Below, piece by piece: positions 27,421-44,668 of a stretch of DNA of 64,000 bases. The notes beneath the pieces are model-generated. The model searched no databases. It saw only the letters and a list, made by a program, of their open reading frames with translations, and was not told where the DNA came from. The translations under genes and the position numbers were made by a program. This DNA is from Kineosporia mesophila (GTDB lineage: Bacteria; Actinomycetota; Actinomycetes; Actinomycetales; Kineosporiaceae), in NCBI RefSeq assembly GCF_021129235.1, contig NZ_JAJOMA010000023.1, forward strand, positions 49,929-113,928, in the 5' to 3' direction. Positions within the stretch are counted from its first letter, which is position 1. Each line of letters starts with the position of its first letter.

Positions 27421-28851
27421 CTACGCGACGTCGGGGCGGGTCATCAATGGCGACCGCAGATGCACCTCGAGGCTGGGACTGGTCAACGGCACGGTGCTCC
27501 ACGTCGCGGTCGCCGTCCCCAGAGCAGCGTCGACCAGCAGCCGGACTCGGTGCGGAGTCCTGATGACGTAGAGATCAGCGACGAACGTGTCGCTCTGCCA
27601 GGCCCCGGTGGCCAGGACCGGACGGCCTAATGGTGAGCTCTCCTGCCAGCCGCCGTGACCGACGGCGACCTCGATGGACGGCCCCAGTCGCAGTCGCCAT
27701 CCCCTCTGCGTCGGCTCAACGTTCACCGCGGTCGCCTCGGGCAGAGCCGACGTCTCCGAAAAGGCGTCGATCCTGGCTGTCGCTGAGCGGGAGGGGTCTG
27801 ATGAGCCCTGCACAGGAGCGAAGGACAGCCCCCGCAACCGTTCAACGAGGACGTCGTCGTCGTGAGTGCTCCCAGGGTTGCCCATGCCGGGCAGCAGGCA
27901 GTCCCGCACGGCACTAACCAGCGCCCCGTGCGGACCGTCGCCGGCGGTCACAGCGACGACCAGGTCGTGCTTGAGGTAGACCATGCACAGCTGCTCGAAG
28001 GAGCCTTCACCGCGGTATCCATCCCGCGACATCCAGAACTGGTACCCGTACCCAGCGTCGGAGTCGGCGTCGAGCACATCAACGGCCGCTGATCGGGTCT
28101 CCACGTGCCGGCTGGTCGCCAGCCGCACCCAATCCCCCGGGATGAGCTGCCGGTCCTTCCAGGCACCTTCACGCAGCAGCAGCTCACCGAACGCAGCGAT
28201 GGCTTCAGTCCTCAGATGCAGGCCATGGAAGCCGAACGCGGCACCGCTGGCGACCCGGTCCCATTCGGCGTGCTCGATGCCCATCGGCTGGAAGAGGCGC
28301 TCATCGAGCAACTCAGGAAGGCTGTGGCCGGTGGCCTGCTCCACCATCCGAGCCAGGACGTAGGTGGTCGCGTTGTCGTAGACGTGCCGCGTCCCCTCGG
28401 TCTCGGTGAACGGCACCCGCAGGAAGCCTTTGGTCAGATCGCCTGGTTCGAGCCTCCACGCCTCCTGGAGGCTGTCGGTGGCGTGACCGACGGTCATGGA
28501 CAGCAGGTGGTGGACGGTGATCCGCCGTCCTTGTTCTGAGACGTCGAGCGGAACGTGGTCGGGCAGGACGTCCACCACCCGGTCCTGCAGGGACAGCAGT
28601 CCGTCGGTGACCGCGAGGCCCACCGCGATCGAGGTGAACGACTTGGTCAGGGAGTACAGCAGGTGCGGACGTTCGGGGGAGTACGGCGCCCACCAGCCTT
28701 CGGCGACGACGTGGCCGTGGCGCACCACCATGATGGAGTGGCACTCGACGGACTGTGCTTGAAGCCGGTCCAGCAACGCGGCGATGGCACCAGCCGAGAC
28801 ACCAGACGCAGCTGGTGTCGACCGTGGCAGCAGGACCGGCTGTGAACACAT
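27421..28851 (-). CDS. Serine hydrolase, class C beta-lactamase/esterase family
   Basis: A 476-aa protein with the beta-lactamase-fold signatures: SxxK nucleophile block LLYSLTKSFTSIAVG (SLTK, near residue 70) and the tyrosine motif YDNATTYVLARM (YxN), with ITVHHLLSMTVGH between them. There is no signal peptide, so it is likely intracellular. The C-terminal ~120 residues are an additional beta-rich domain, as in family members annotated as serine hydrolase or esterase EstB-like. The substrate may be an ester, a D-amino acid peptide or a lactam. No operon partner is evident. Confidence 0.85.
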   Translation of the reverse strand: MCSQPVLLPRSTPAASGVSAGAIAALLDRLQAQSVECHSIMVVRHGHVVAEGWWAPYSPERPHLLYSLTKSFTSIAVGLAVTDGLLSLQDRVVDVLPDHVPLDVSEQGRRITVHHLLSMTVGHATDSLQEAWRLEPGDLTKGFLRVPFTETEGTRHVYDNATTYVLARMVEQATGHSLPELLDERLFQPMGIEHAEWDRVASGAAFGFHGLHLRTEAIAAFGELLLREGAWKDRQLIPGDWVRLATSRHVETRSAAVDVLDADSDAGYGYQFWMSRDGYRGEGSFEQLCMVYLKHDLVVAVTAGDGPHGALVSAVRDCLLPGMGNPGSTHDDDVLVERLRGLSFAPVQGSSDPSRSATARIDAFSETSALPEATAVNVEPTQRGWRLRLGPSIEVAVGHGGWQESSPLGRPVLATGAWQSDTFVADLYVIRTPHRVRLLVDAALGTATATWSTVPLTSPSLEVHLRSPLMTRPDVA

Positions 28852-28957
28852 TCGGGTGACCCTAGCTGGGCGGGCTGCTCAAGTCCGGAAATTTTTCGGG
28901 TGGCTGTGAGCTTCCGCAATAGATGGCGCCGTTCTGCCCCTGACTGGAGCTCTTTGC

Positions 28958-29480
28958 TCAGGTGGCGCCGATGACGAGGGTGCTGCGGGCGGTTTCGATG
29001 ACGTCGGTGGTGATGACGGTCAGATTGTTGATCTTCATGATGCGTTCTGTCTGGGTGAAGAGCCTCTGGATGAGGCGGAAGTTGCCGCGGGTGATCCGGG
29101 CGACGGCTGCGGTGGCCTGGGTGTCGGTGAAGTCGGTGAGGTCGAGTTCCAGGCCGAGGCGGCGCCAGTGTCGGGTCAGGACGAAGGTGAGTTCGTCGCT
29201 GGTCAGGGCCTGGTAGTGGTGGGCGAATCCGATGCGGCTGTACAGCTGGGGGTAGCGGGTCAGGCGTTTTTCGATGCCGGGCATGCCGATCAGGATCAGG
29301 CCGAGGTGGTGCCGGTCGAACCGGTCGCGCAGGTGTTTCAGGGCCGAGGGGGTAAGACATTCGGCTTCGTCGACGACCAGAAATTCGACGTGATCGAGAG
29401 TGCGCCGGGCGGTAGGGCCGGCCTCGCGGTGAATGTGCTGGTCGATGCAGACGTCGACGCGGCCGGTGAGTTGCGTGGTG
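28958..29480 (-). pseudogene. AAA ATPase (TniB/ExeA-like) fragment, N-terminus lost
   Basis: The leftward frame carries the Walker B and sensor parts of a transposition-helper-type ATPase: LDHVEFLVVDEAECLTPSAL, HHLGLILIGMPGIEKRL, RYPQLYSRIGFAHHYQ and TRGNFRLIQRLFTQTERIM. The Walker A region and start are absent. The match ends at about 29480, where a rightward methyltransferase fragment begins. It is a truncated remnant, probably of a mobile element. Confidence 0.65.
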
Positions 29481-29483
29481 GTG

Positions 29484-30005
29484 CGAACCGACGGCGGTGA
29501 CCCACTGAGCCCAGCTCTGGCCCAGGTACTCGACACCTCGCCCGTGATCACCTGGACCGGGGTGACCGCCACGGATGGCAGTTTCACCGACCTGGACTTC
29601 TGGATGGCACCGGAGCCAGGTTTCGCCCGCGTGATCATGATGGCCGGTGGCATCGCCGCCGGTCTGGTCCGCCCGCAGTACTCCTGGGGGAGCATGGGCG
29701 CGACCAGCGGCACTGACGCACTGGCCTATTTGACGCTCCGTCCCGCGCCGGAGGGGGAGCCGGCCGCTGAGATCGGTGTGTGCGGGTATGGCGGCGGCGC
29801 AGAAGCGCTCGTGGCCCGGCTGGTCGAGCGCATCGCTGCCTGGGACAACGACCTGAATGGCTCCGGCGAGCACCTGTGGATCGAAGTGCACTCCGAAGGT
29901 ACCGAGCCCACGGCCGGGTCCTTGATCCAGGTTCACCGCTTGGATAACCAGATCTTCGTCGGCCGCAGCCGTGCCGGCGAACGCGTTGACCCCGGCAGGC
30001 AGTGA
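29484..30005 (+). pseudogene. C-terminal fragment of an FxLD-type (isoaspartyl-like) O-methyltransferase
   Basis: The frame ending at 30005 reads VITWTGVTATDGSFTDLDFW, PGFARVIMMAGG, GLVRPQYSWGS, LAYLTLRPAPEGE, then VCGYGGGAEALVARLVERI with AWDNDLNGSGEHLWIEVH. This block order fits the C-terminal extension of the protein-L-isoaspartate-like methyltransferases known from FxLD-type lanthipeptide loci. The catalytic Rossmann half is missing and no start codon is credible. The fragment abuts the truncated AAA ATPase, so both were cut by the same rearrangement. Confidence 0.5.
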
Positions 30006-30955
30006 CGGTCCCTCTCAGGTTCGCACGGCTGCCACCTTGTTCTGGGGAACGTACCCTGCACGGACGTCGGCGATCCCGACCTCAAGGGTCAGTCGTAGGA
30101 CGGCCCGTCTTTTGCCCCTGGCCAGCACGCCGACCGGTTGATTGTCCCGTAGGCCGACCGCCGCAGTGCGTCCATCATTCTCGAGCCGATCCACCAGGGC
30201 CGTCACGCCGGAGTCTTGGTTGAGGGAAGGCACGTCGGGGAGCCAACCTGGATGACCGGCGGTCGCCGGTAGGAATGACGTTCACGCCACCGGCGTGGTC
30301 GCCCCGCAATACAGGCGCGCCTGTCCCACTTTGGCGGAAGGCGACAGCATCGCCTACCTTCGCTCCCGAAGACCGGGAACGGTGTCTTCACCTTCGGCCT
30401 CGTACGAGGTCGCTGGAGGGTCGCTCCACCCGCTGAATAGGTGATTCTGGTGCTCTACGCAGGCCGAACGTGGTCTTGAACTCGACCAGTGAGACCAGTC
30501 CAGTTCGCTACGCGGACGGCAGTGGTCGAGCCAATCCAGTAACCGATTTCCGCCGGACCGCGGTCATTTCTCGGGCCGGTGGCTACCTCGGCCGCGTAGG
30601 TCGTCCAGTCTCCTGCGTTGGCGTGCTGCCATCGTACGGCGTTCTGGATGTCTATGCCGAGGGCCAGGATCGCTCTCGTGGGCGGTCTCGGCGGTGACCG
30701 TGATCAGGGCCTGGGTGAGGATGTCCAGTCTGGACGCCGAGGCGGCGGCCGCGGCCGTCATCGGCCGGCTGCGGGAGGACGGCGTGATCCCCGGGGAGCC
30801 GGGCTAGTGATCCCGAAATATGGTTTCTTACCAGGTCTTCTCGCCTAAAATGGGCTGATTCGTGATCTAATGATCTCGGGGGCACGGTCGAGGGAGAAGA
30901 TTTTGAAGTTGCGCGCGCCGGGCTCACCCGGCATCTTCCGTCGGGGTGCCAACGC
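30006..30955. other. Gene-poor stretch with remnants
   Basis: About 950 bases without an intact gene. A leftward frame near 30015-30233 has protein-like composition but no family. Another leftward frame at 30560-30673 is listed separately. The last ~150 bases (less GC-rich, with a TAAAAT box at about 30844-30849) probably contain the P450 promoter; a matching -35 box was not convincing. Confidence 0.4.
30560..30673 (-). pseudogene. C-terminal fragment of a recombinase/integrase-like protein
   Basis: The leftward frame reads AILALGIDIQNAVRWQHANA then GDWTTYAAEVATG. This resembles the end of actinomycete tyrosine recombinases, where a short helix-turn-helix (HxxTAVRWxxxAxxDWxxY) closes the protein. 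No upstream catalytic part is present. Confidence 0.35.
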
Positions 30956-32215
30956 ATGACCGGCGGGCCGGGGCGTGCCCCGATTCCCGACATCGATGCG
31001 GCCGGGATAGATCTGCTGGATCCATTGCTCCATCGCGATTACGACCTCTCTGCGCTGTGGCAACGGCTACGTCGTCAAGCGCCGGTCCGATGGCAAGCGG
31101 CCGGCCCGCAGGGGCCCGGATTCTGGGTTCTGACCAGGCATCGTGACGTGGCGGCCACCTATCGGGACTTTCGGCGATTCAGCTCCGGTCAGGGCAACAT
31201 GCTCGAAACCCTGCTGCGGGGCGGTGATCCGGCCGGCGGGCAGATGCTCGTAGTGACCGACGGTCGGCACCACGCATCCTTGCGGCGACTCATGCATGGC
31301 GGTTTCGGCCACCGCGCTCTCGGCATCATCGGTGATTGCGTCCGACAGGCAACCGCTGATGTTCTCCAGGTCGCGCTCGAGCGCGGCGAGTGCAATTTCG
31401 TCCAGGACGTCGCCTCGGTCGTTCCGCTGGTCGCCATCTGCGAGCTGCTGGCCGTGCCGACCGTGGACCGCCCTGAGATATTGCATCTTACGCGTTCGGC
31501 TATGGGGTCTGGACCCGAGGCCCAGCGGTCGATGCAGGCGCGGGTGGCCCAGAGCGAGATCCTCATGTACTACTACCAATTGGCGATGGAACGGCGCCGG
31601 GCACCGGGGACCGACGTCGTGAGTCTACTCGCCAACGGTGTCGTGGAGGGGCGTCCGCTGACCGACGAGGAGGTGGTGGCGAACTGCTACAACCTCATTG
31701 TCGGCGGGAACGAGACCACGCGGTTGTCGATGGCCTCCGGCCTGCTCGCGCTGATCGAGCACGAATCGGAATGGGCCCGGCTGAGTCGGGGCGAGGTGGA
31801 GGTCTCCACCGCCGCAGACGAGATCCTGCGCTGGACCACACCGGTGATCCATGTCGGCCGGACGGCAACCACAGATGTCACCATCAGCGGAACGACCATC
31901 CGGGCAGGGGATATCGTCACTCTGTGGAACGCGTCCGCCAATCGTGATGAGGAGGTTTTCGAACGGCCGGACCAGCTGATCTTGGACCGGTCGCCGAACC
32001 ATCACCTCGCGTTGGGTTTCGGATCTCATTACTGTCTGGGCGGGTATCTGGCCACGATGGAGCTTCGGGCGCTCCTGGAGCTGTTACAGGGTGAGGTGGC
32101 GTCCGTAGCCCTGAACGGGCCCGTGGAGTGGCTCAGCTCGAACTTCGTGAACGGTGTCGAAAGTCTCCCGGTCCGGCTCAGGCCGACTGTGCGCACAAGG
32201 TTTCCAAGAGCGTGA
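30956..32215 (+). CDS. Cytochrome P450
   Basis: A 419-aa soluble bacterial P450. The heme-binding loop is LGFGSHYCLGGYLA with the Cys ligand. The I-helix oxygen-activation motif is IVGGNETTRLS, the K-helix ExxR is in AADEILRW, and a HVGRTATTDVTISG stretch precedes it. Such enzymes in PKS/NRPS loci hydroxylate or cross-couple the product or a carrier-bound intermediate. It runs towards the free-standing condensation gene, and the two coding regions overlap convergently by 38 bases. This supports tight local packing but not co-transcription. The start is the ATG at 30956; no strong ribosome site is visible. Confidence 0.92.
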   Translation: MTGGPGRAPIPDIDAAGIDLLDPLLHRDYDLSALWQRLRRQAPVRWQAAGPQGPGFWVLTRHRDVAATYRDFRRFSSGQGNMLETLLRGGDPAGGQMLVVTDGRHHASLRRLMHGGFGHRALGIIGDCVRQATADVLQVALERGECNFVQDVASVVPLVAICELLAVPTVDRPEILHLTRSAMGSGPEAQRSMQARVAQSEILMYYYQLAMERRRAPGTDVVSLLANGVVEGRPLTDEEVVANCYNLIVGGNETTRLSMASGLLALIEHESEWARLSRGEVEVSTAADEILRWTTPVIHVGRTATTDVTISGTTIRAGDIVTLWNASANRDEEVFERPDQLILDRSPNHHLALGFGSHYCLGGYLATMELRALLELLQGEVASVALNGPVEWLSSNFVNGVESLPVRLRPTVRTRFPRA

Positions 32216-33464
32216 CGTAGTCGCGCAGTAGGGCGAGCGCCGCGTCCTTGTCCCACAAATCGCCGGAATACTCCATCCACGCCTGGTATCCGTCGGCGAC
32301 GTCCTCGAACTGGACGATCCCCATGGTCAGTTCCCGGCGCGAGGCGGGCGGAGCCAAGTCGTGGACGGCAACCGTCTCCACACCGGTGAAAGTCACCGCG
32401 TCCTCGAAGGTGTGCATGAAATTGAATGTTACGTTCGGGACGTCCGACAGCACCTGGTTCAGGGGTACTGCGTCGTCGAGCGCCTTGAGGATGCCCAGCG
32501 CGGTCGTGCTGATCGAGTCGGTGAACGAGGCGGCCTCCTTGACTACGAGGGGAACGGCCAGCACGCTCGCGGCAAAGGTGAGCATGGACTCGAACTCCAG
32601 CCGAGGGCGGTCGGAAAAACCCATCACAAGAACGATTTCTGTGCGTCCGGTTTGCCTGCTCAGCCAACGGGCGAACGCGGCCGCGATGACGCTGAACGGC
32701 GTGGTGTGCCGACGGCGGGCGAGTTCCTCGGCTGCCTTCCGGACGGACCCGGAGACCGGAATACGGACGGTGCCCCCGGTGCCGCTCGCCGCGACTGCGC
32801 GCGGGCGGTCCGTCGGCAGCTCCACCCGGGCACTCTTGCCGAGCATTTCCCTTTTCAGGGCCTCAATCTTGCGTTTGTTCGCGGTCCGGTCGGTGTGGGC
32901 GACCTGCCATCGCGCATAGTCGGTGCACTGCCGGACCGGGACCGGCAACCGGGGGATCGCGCGGACCACGGCTGAACGGTAGAACTCCGAAAGATCGCGG
33001 TACATCGTGCGTATCGCCCACGCATCGACACTGATGTGATGCAGCACGATCATCAGGACCCACTGCTCAGCATCCAGCCTCAGCAGCCGGCAGCGAGGGA
33101 AGGTGCCCTGGCCAAGGTCGAACGGGGTCCGGGCGAGCATCCGGCAGGCCCGGTCCACCGCGTGCTCCTGCTCGGCCGCCGTCCGGCCGCGTACGTCGAC
33201 GATGCTCAGCGGTACCGGGCCCGGGGGAAGCTCCTGCTGCCGCCAGTCCTCGTCGATCATGACGAATCGGCAGCGTAGTGCCACGTGCCGCGCGGCCAGC
33301 TGATCGAGTGCCCAGCGCAGGGCATCCACGTCGAGCGGCCCGGCCAGCCGAATCTGGGTCGGCACGTTGAACACCCACGGTGTTGGTGAGTGGGTGACGC
33401 CCCCCAGCATGGTCCTCTGCTGCAGCGAGACCGGCGCCTCGTCCAGGGTTTCGGTGACGTCCAT
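32178..33464 (-). CDS. Free-standing NRPS condensation-domain protein
   Basis: A 428-aa single-domain condensation enzyme. The catalytic motif is HHISVDAW (HHxxxDxW, near residue 143). Flanking family blocks include LRCRFVMIDEDWRQQ, LDVDALRWALDQLAARH, FNFMHTFED and an FSDRP loop. It starts directly behind the stop of the large synthase with no gap (TGA/ATG), so it is translated from the same transcript. It is likely to release or couple the PCP-bound product to an amine, an alcohol or a second chain; there is no thioesterase or reductase in the locus, so an amide- or ester-forming release by this enzyme is plausible. That role is inferred. Confidence 0.9.
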   Translation of the reverse strand: MDVTETLDEAPVSLQQRTMLGGVTHSPTPWVFNVPTQIRLAGPLDVDALRWALDQLAARHVALRCRFVMIDEDWRQQELPPGPVPLSIVDVRGRTAAEQEHAVDRACRMLARTPFDLGQGTFPRCRLLRLDAEQWVLMIVLHHISVDAWAIRTMYRDLSEFYRSAVVRAIPRLPVPVRQCTDYARWQVAHTDRTANKRKIEALKREMLGKSARVELPTDRPRAVAASGTGGTVRIPVSGSVRKAAEELARRRHTTPFSVIAAAFARWLSRQTGRTEIVLVMGFSDRPRLEFESMLTFAASVLAVPLVVKEAASFTDSISTTALGILKALDDAVPLNQVLSDVPNVTFNFMHTFEDAVTFTGVETVAVHDLAPPASRRELTMGIVQFEDVADGYQAWMEYSGDLWDKDAALALLRDYVTLLETLCAQSA

Positions 33465-41140
<7,676 letters not shown>

Positions 41141-42361
41141 CCCCACTGTCGCTGGCAAGTCTGACTTTTCGACTCCGGACTGCTATGACCGTGACCTGAA
41201 GCACGACGAAAAGAATGGCCACGCCGTGCGACATGGCGACAACTGAGAAGGGAGTGAACGCCTCCAGGAGCACTGCGCTCAGAGCCATTCCGATGCCGAA
41301 CCCGAGGTACTCCAACGATGCCGAGAATCCGAATGCGCGGTCGCGGACCTGACTCGGCAGTGCCTGAAGATGACTGGTGTACGACACTTCGGTGAACCCG
41401 TCAGCACATCCGGCCACGAAAGCAATGGCCATGGTCGGAAGAGCCGGGAGCCCGGCGAAACCGAGAATGAAGGCGCTGGACATCAGCACGGTACCGGTGG
41501 CGAAGGCGTTCAGGCCCGCGATTCCTGCGCCTCGCCGGTCCAGGCGCCGGATCACCTGCTGGATGGCGATGTTGCCGATTGCCCAGGAAGTGAGGAAGGC
41601 GCTGACGAATACGGCCGGATGGGACCCGTCCAGCGAGGTCGAATAAACCGGAAGAGCCACGTTGTGCGAGGCCGACCCGAACGCGTCCACTCCGCGCAGC
41701 GCGATCATAGACAGCAGAATCCCGCTGAGCAGTCGGCCACTGTTTGCGCTCGCCGTCGGCCGAGCCTGCGGTCGTACCGGTTTGCTGTCGCGGTCCGGGA
41801 AGCGCAGCGAGGCCACCGCCAGCAGACAAAGGGCGAAGGTCAGCGCATCGAGGAGAAACGCCGTCTTGTATCCGGCGAACGAGACGACGATGCTGGCGGA
41901 GGCGAACCCGGCGACCATGGCCAGCGAGCGGCCGGTGACGAGCAGGGAGTTGGCCCAGGTGCGGCGCTCCTGCCCGACCAGGTCCGGTACAACGCTTCGC
42001 AGCGCGACCAGGAAGATGGTGTTGGCGGAACCGCCGATCACGGCTACGGCGACGAGCACAGGCCACAGCGCCGTGCTAGGAGTGCTGGCCAGCAGCGTCA
42101 TCGCCGCGGCCTGGGCGGCGTTCGTCCACAGGAGTACGTTCTTGTACGAGAAGCGGGCGATGAGCCGAGGGGCGAGGGGACCGGACAGGCTTCCGGCGGC
42201 CAGTCGCAGGACCATGACGGCTCCCAGCCCGATCGGGCTGCCGGTCCATTGATAGGCAAACAGGTTGAGCGCAACCATGTTCAGCTGGCTTCCGAACGAA
42301 CTGACGGCGTACGCTCCGGCCAAGATCGGAAACCTTCGGACCTGGACCATCGCGTTCAAGG

Positions 42362-43651
42362 TCACAAGATGCCCTTCGCGAGGCCGGGTTCGAGGTGAGC
42401 TGGCTTCGTCGGCATCCCGACGACGGAAGGCTCGAGCAGGCCGACGTCCACGCCTCGGGTCGCGGTGGCCAGGGCGGCGGGACCGACGGCGATCCCGGCC
42501 AGGAGGACGATGGCTGCCAGAACAATCCAGCCCACCGGCCCGAGGTGCACCGTCAGGAACACGGTCATCGCCGGGCCCACGATACTCCCCGCCGCGACGC
42601 AAATATTGAAGGCGCCAAGGTATTCGGCTCGGGCCGACTCGGGGGCGAGCGCGAACGACATGCCCCACCGGCTGGCCGCCTGACGCAGCTCGCCGGCCGT
42701 CAGCACGAGGACGGCCACGGCCAGGCAGAGAGCGCCACCGAGCCGGCTCAGGGCGGCGGTCCCGGCGATGCCCAGACAGCCGACCGCGACCAGCCAGCTC
42801 GACTGCCGGGCCGCCCGGGCCGACCCCCGTACCTGGTCGGTGCCCCGCGCGGCGTACACCTGCATGGTCACCGACAGCACCGTGTTCAGCGCGAACAGCG
42901 CGCCGATGATGGACGGGTCGATATCGGTGTGCCCGAGCACCCACAGTGGCATCGCCACCGTCATGATCGAGCCGTGCAGCCCGAGGAGGGTGGTGAGCCC
43001 CACCACGTAAAGGAACCGGGGGTTGCGCAGCGCGGCGAACCGACGACTGCCCAGAGCCCGGGCGACGTTGCGCGGTCGGGGCAGGGTTGCGATCAGGATG
43101 ACGCAGGCCAGGTAGGAGAACGCGTTGGTCCCGACGAAGATGGCCAGTAGATGACCCGACCGCAGGCCGACGGTGGCCGCGGCGAGAGATGAACCGCCGA
43201 AGAACCCGGCATTGAAGATCGACCTGAGGATGGCCTTGTTGCGCACCATGCTTCCGCCGGTGGAGGTGGCCTCCGCGATGACGGCGTTGAAAGCGCTGGC
43301 CCGGCCGAAATCGAGGAACGAGATGGCCGCCACGATGGCCGCGAACTGCCAGAACGCGGTCACCAGGAAGAAAGCCAGGTAACTCGCGCACTGCAGGGCG
43401 GTCAGAACCAGCAGCACGCGCTTGTGGCCGAGACGGTCGGCTACCTGGCCCATCACCGACGTGGCGATCAGGCCGGCGAAACCGGCCAGTGATAGCCCGG
43501 TTGCGACCTGACCGGCGGAGAAACCGAAGATCCTCACGTAGAGCACCGAGCTGCCGGCCAGGAAGATGCCGCTGCCGACCGCATCGATGAGCTGGATGGC
43601 GGCCAGGCGCCGTAGGCGCGAATCGCTGATTACTTCACGCACCCAGTTCAC
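42362..43651 (-). CDS. MFS transporter (first of two)
   Basis: A 429-aa membrane protein with about twelve helices. It shows the MFS loop GQVADRLGHKRVLLVLTALQ between helices 2 and 3 and similar features in the second half. It opens the leftward biosynthetic operon (MFS-MFS-synthase-condensation). The two adjacent MFS genes are not obviously duplicates of each other. They might act on different compounds or as a heterodimer, though MFS proteins normally work alone. The 137 bases between this start and the divergent GNAT gene must hold both promoters. Confidence 0.88.
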   Translation of the reverse strand: MNWVREVISDSRLRRLAAIQLIDAVGSGIFLAGSSVLYVRIFGFSAGQVATGLSLAGFAGLIATSVMGQVADRLGHKRVLLVLTALQCASYLAFFLVTAFWQFAAIVAAISFLDFGRASAFNAVIAEATSTGGSMVRNKAILRSIFNAGFFGGSSLAAATVGLRSGHLLAIFVGTNAFSYLACVILIATLPRPRNVARALGSRRFAALRNPRFLYVVGLTTLLGLHGSIMTVAMPLWVLGHTDIDPSIIGALFALNTVLSVTMQVYAARGTDQVRGSARAARQSSWLVAVGCLGIAGTAALSRLGGALCLAVAVLVLTAGELRQAASRWGMSFALAPESARAEYLGAFNICVAAGSIVGPAMTVFLTVHLGPVGWIVLAAIVLLAGIAVGPAALATATRGVDVGLLEPSVVGMPTKPAHLEPGLAKGIL

Positions 43652-43800
43652 TGTTGCACCATCGGGATGTCTTGACCTCTCAACGTGTTCTGAAGGAGAA
43701 GTGCCTGGTCATCTCCGGTTGTGGCGAAGGCTGCCTGCCAGGCCAGGCGCTGTCCGAACCTGGCCGGCCCCCTCGTCACGCGACCGTTATGATGCTCGCT
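43652..43800. promoter_or_regulatory. Divergent promoter region: MFS/synthase operon versus GNAT gene
   Basis: The only non-coding space upstream of the leftward synthase operon. It must contain that operon's promoter and the rightward GNAT promoter. No clear -35/-10 pair or operator palindrome could be assigned by eye. Confidence 0.4.
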
Positions 43801-44328
43801 ATGGGCGAAGACAAGACGGATATCCGGTTGGTCGACCTCTCGGATGCCGAGGCTTTGGCCGCCCATCTGGCGCGCGATCGAGCGGCATTCGCCCGTTGGG
43901 AACCGGCTCAACCGGATGAATATTACACTGTTGCAGGGCAATCCGCTCGGATCGAGCGTCTCCTCGACCAGCACGGGCAGGGTCGCTCGTGGCCCGGCGT
44001 CGTCGTGGCCGACGGTGTGGTGATCGGCCAGGTCACCGCGGGGACGATCATTGCCGGGCCGTTCCGGAAGGCGTCGCTGGGCTACTGGATCGGAAGCCCG
44101 CACCAGAACCGGGGTCACGCCCGACGGGCCAGCACCCTGCTCCTCGAACGGATGGCTGGTGACCTGGGACTGCACCGGGCCGAGGCGAGCACGCAACTGG
44201 AGAATCTCCCCTCGCAAAGAGTGCTGAAGGCCGTCGGATTCTCCCCGTACGGGATCGCGCACGACCACATCTTCGTCAACGGTGCCTGGCGGGACGGTCT
44301 GCTCTGGGAACTGACCCTCGGCGACTGA
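43801..44328 (+). CDS. GNAT N-acetyltransferase, RimJ-like
   Basis: A 175-aa enzyme from ATG 43801; in-frame ATGs at 43789 and 43792 are alternatives, and the longer open frame upstream lacks family similarity. The acetyl-CoA-binding core is LGYWIGSPHQNRGHARRASTLLLE, followed by RAEASTQLENLPSQRVLKAVGF. The early pattern RFxxWEPxxPDEYYT matches RimJ/RimL-type enzymes that acetylate protein or small-molecule amines. It lies between the synthase operon and the RiPP-like operons and converges on the latter. It could acetylate a product or a self-resistance target, or be a bystander. Confidence 0.8.
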   Translation: MGEDKTDIRLVDLSDAEALAAHLARDRAAFARWEPAQPDEYYTVAGQSARIERLLDQHGQGRSWPGVVVADGVVIGQVTAGTIIAGPFRKASLGYWIGSPHQNRGHARRASTLLLERMAGDLGLHRAEASTQLENLPSQRVLKAVGFSPYGIAHDHIFVNGAWRDGLLWELTLGD

Positions 44329-44356
44329 ATCCGGGGACGAACCGGGCCGAGGCTTC

Positions 44357-44653
44357 TCAGCCGCCGGCGACCGCGCTGAGGAGCGTGATGCGCTGCCCCG
44401 CAGCGATGATCGTGTCGAGACCTTTCAGGAAGCGGACGTCCTCGGCGTCGACGTAGATGTTCACGAACCGGCGGACGTCGTGCTCCGGAGTCAGCAGGAG
44501 GGAGCCGAGTCCCGGGTACTGGGCGATCAGGGCGTCCACGGCCTCGCCGACCGTTCGGGCCCGTACCTGCACGGTGCTGCTTCCTCCGGCCGCAGGCTGC
44601 ATGACAAGGGGCAGGCCGACGGGGACGTCGTGGCCGATGCTGGTCGTATCCAT
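44357..44653 (-). CDS. MoaD/ThiS-family sulfur-carrier protein
   Basis: A 98-aa ubiquitin-like protein ending in the diagnostic Gly-Gly (SAVAGG). Family features are VNIYVDAEDVRFLKGLDT and GQRITLLS. Such carriers are adenylated and thiocarboxylated at the C-terminal Gly by a MoeB/ThiF enzyme and then deliver sulfur. It is the last gene of the leftward operon, 15 bases behind the ThiF/MoeB-rhodanese gene, which is its obvious activator. The closest functional type is CysO- or MoaD-like carriers used in cysteine, thio-sugar or natural-product sulfur transfer. In this operon it most likely serves the YcaO-TfuA pair or another sulfur-inserting step. Confidence 0.85.
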   Translation of the reverse strand: MDTTSIGHDVPVGLPLVMQPAAGGSSTVQVRARTVGEAVDALIAQYPGLGSLLLTPEHDVRRFVNIYVDAEDVRFLKGLDTIIAAGQRITLLSAVAGG

Positions 44654-44668
44654 GGAGTCCTTCTCCTG

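Noticed and set aside
42366..43391. N-terminal extension of the second MFS protein by about 340 residues
   Set aside because: The extension is an out-of-frame reading of the first MFS gene; true membrane sequence begins at GTG 42365.
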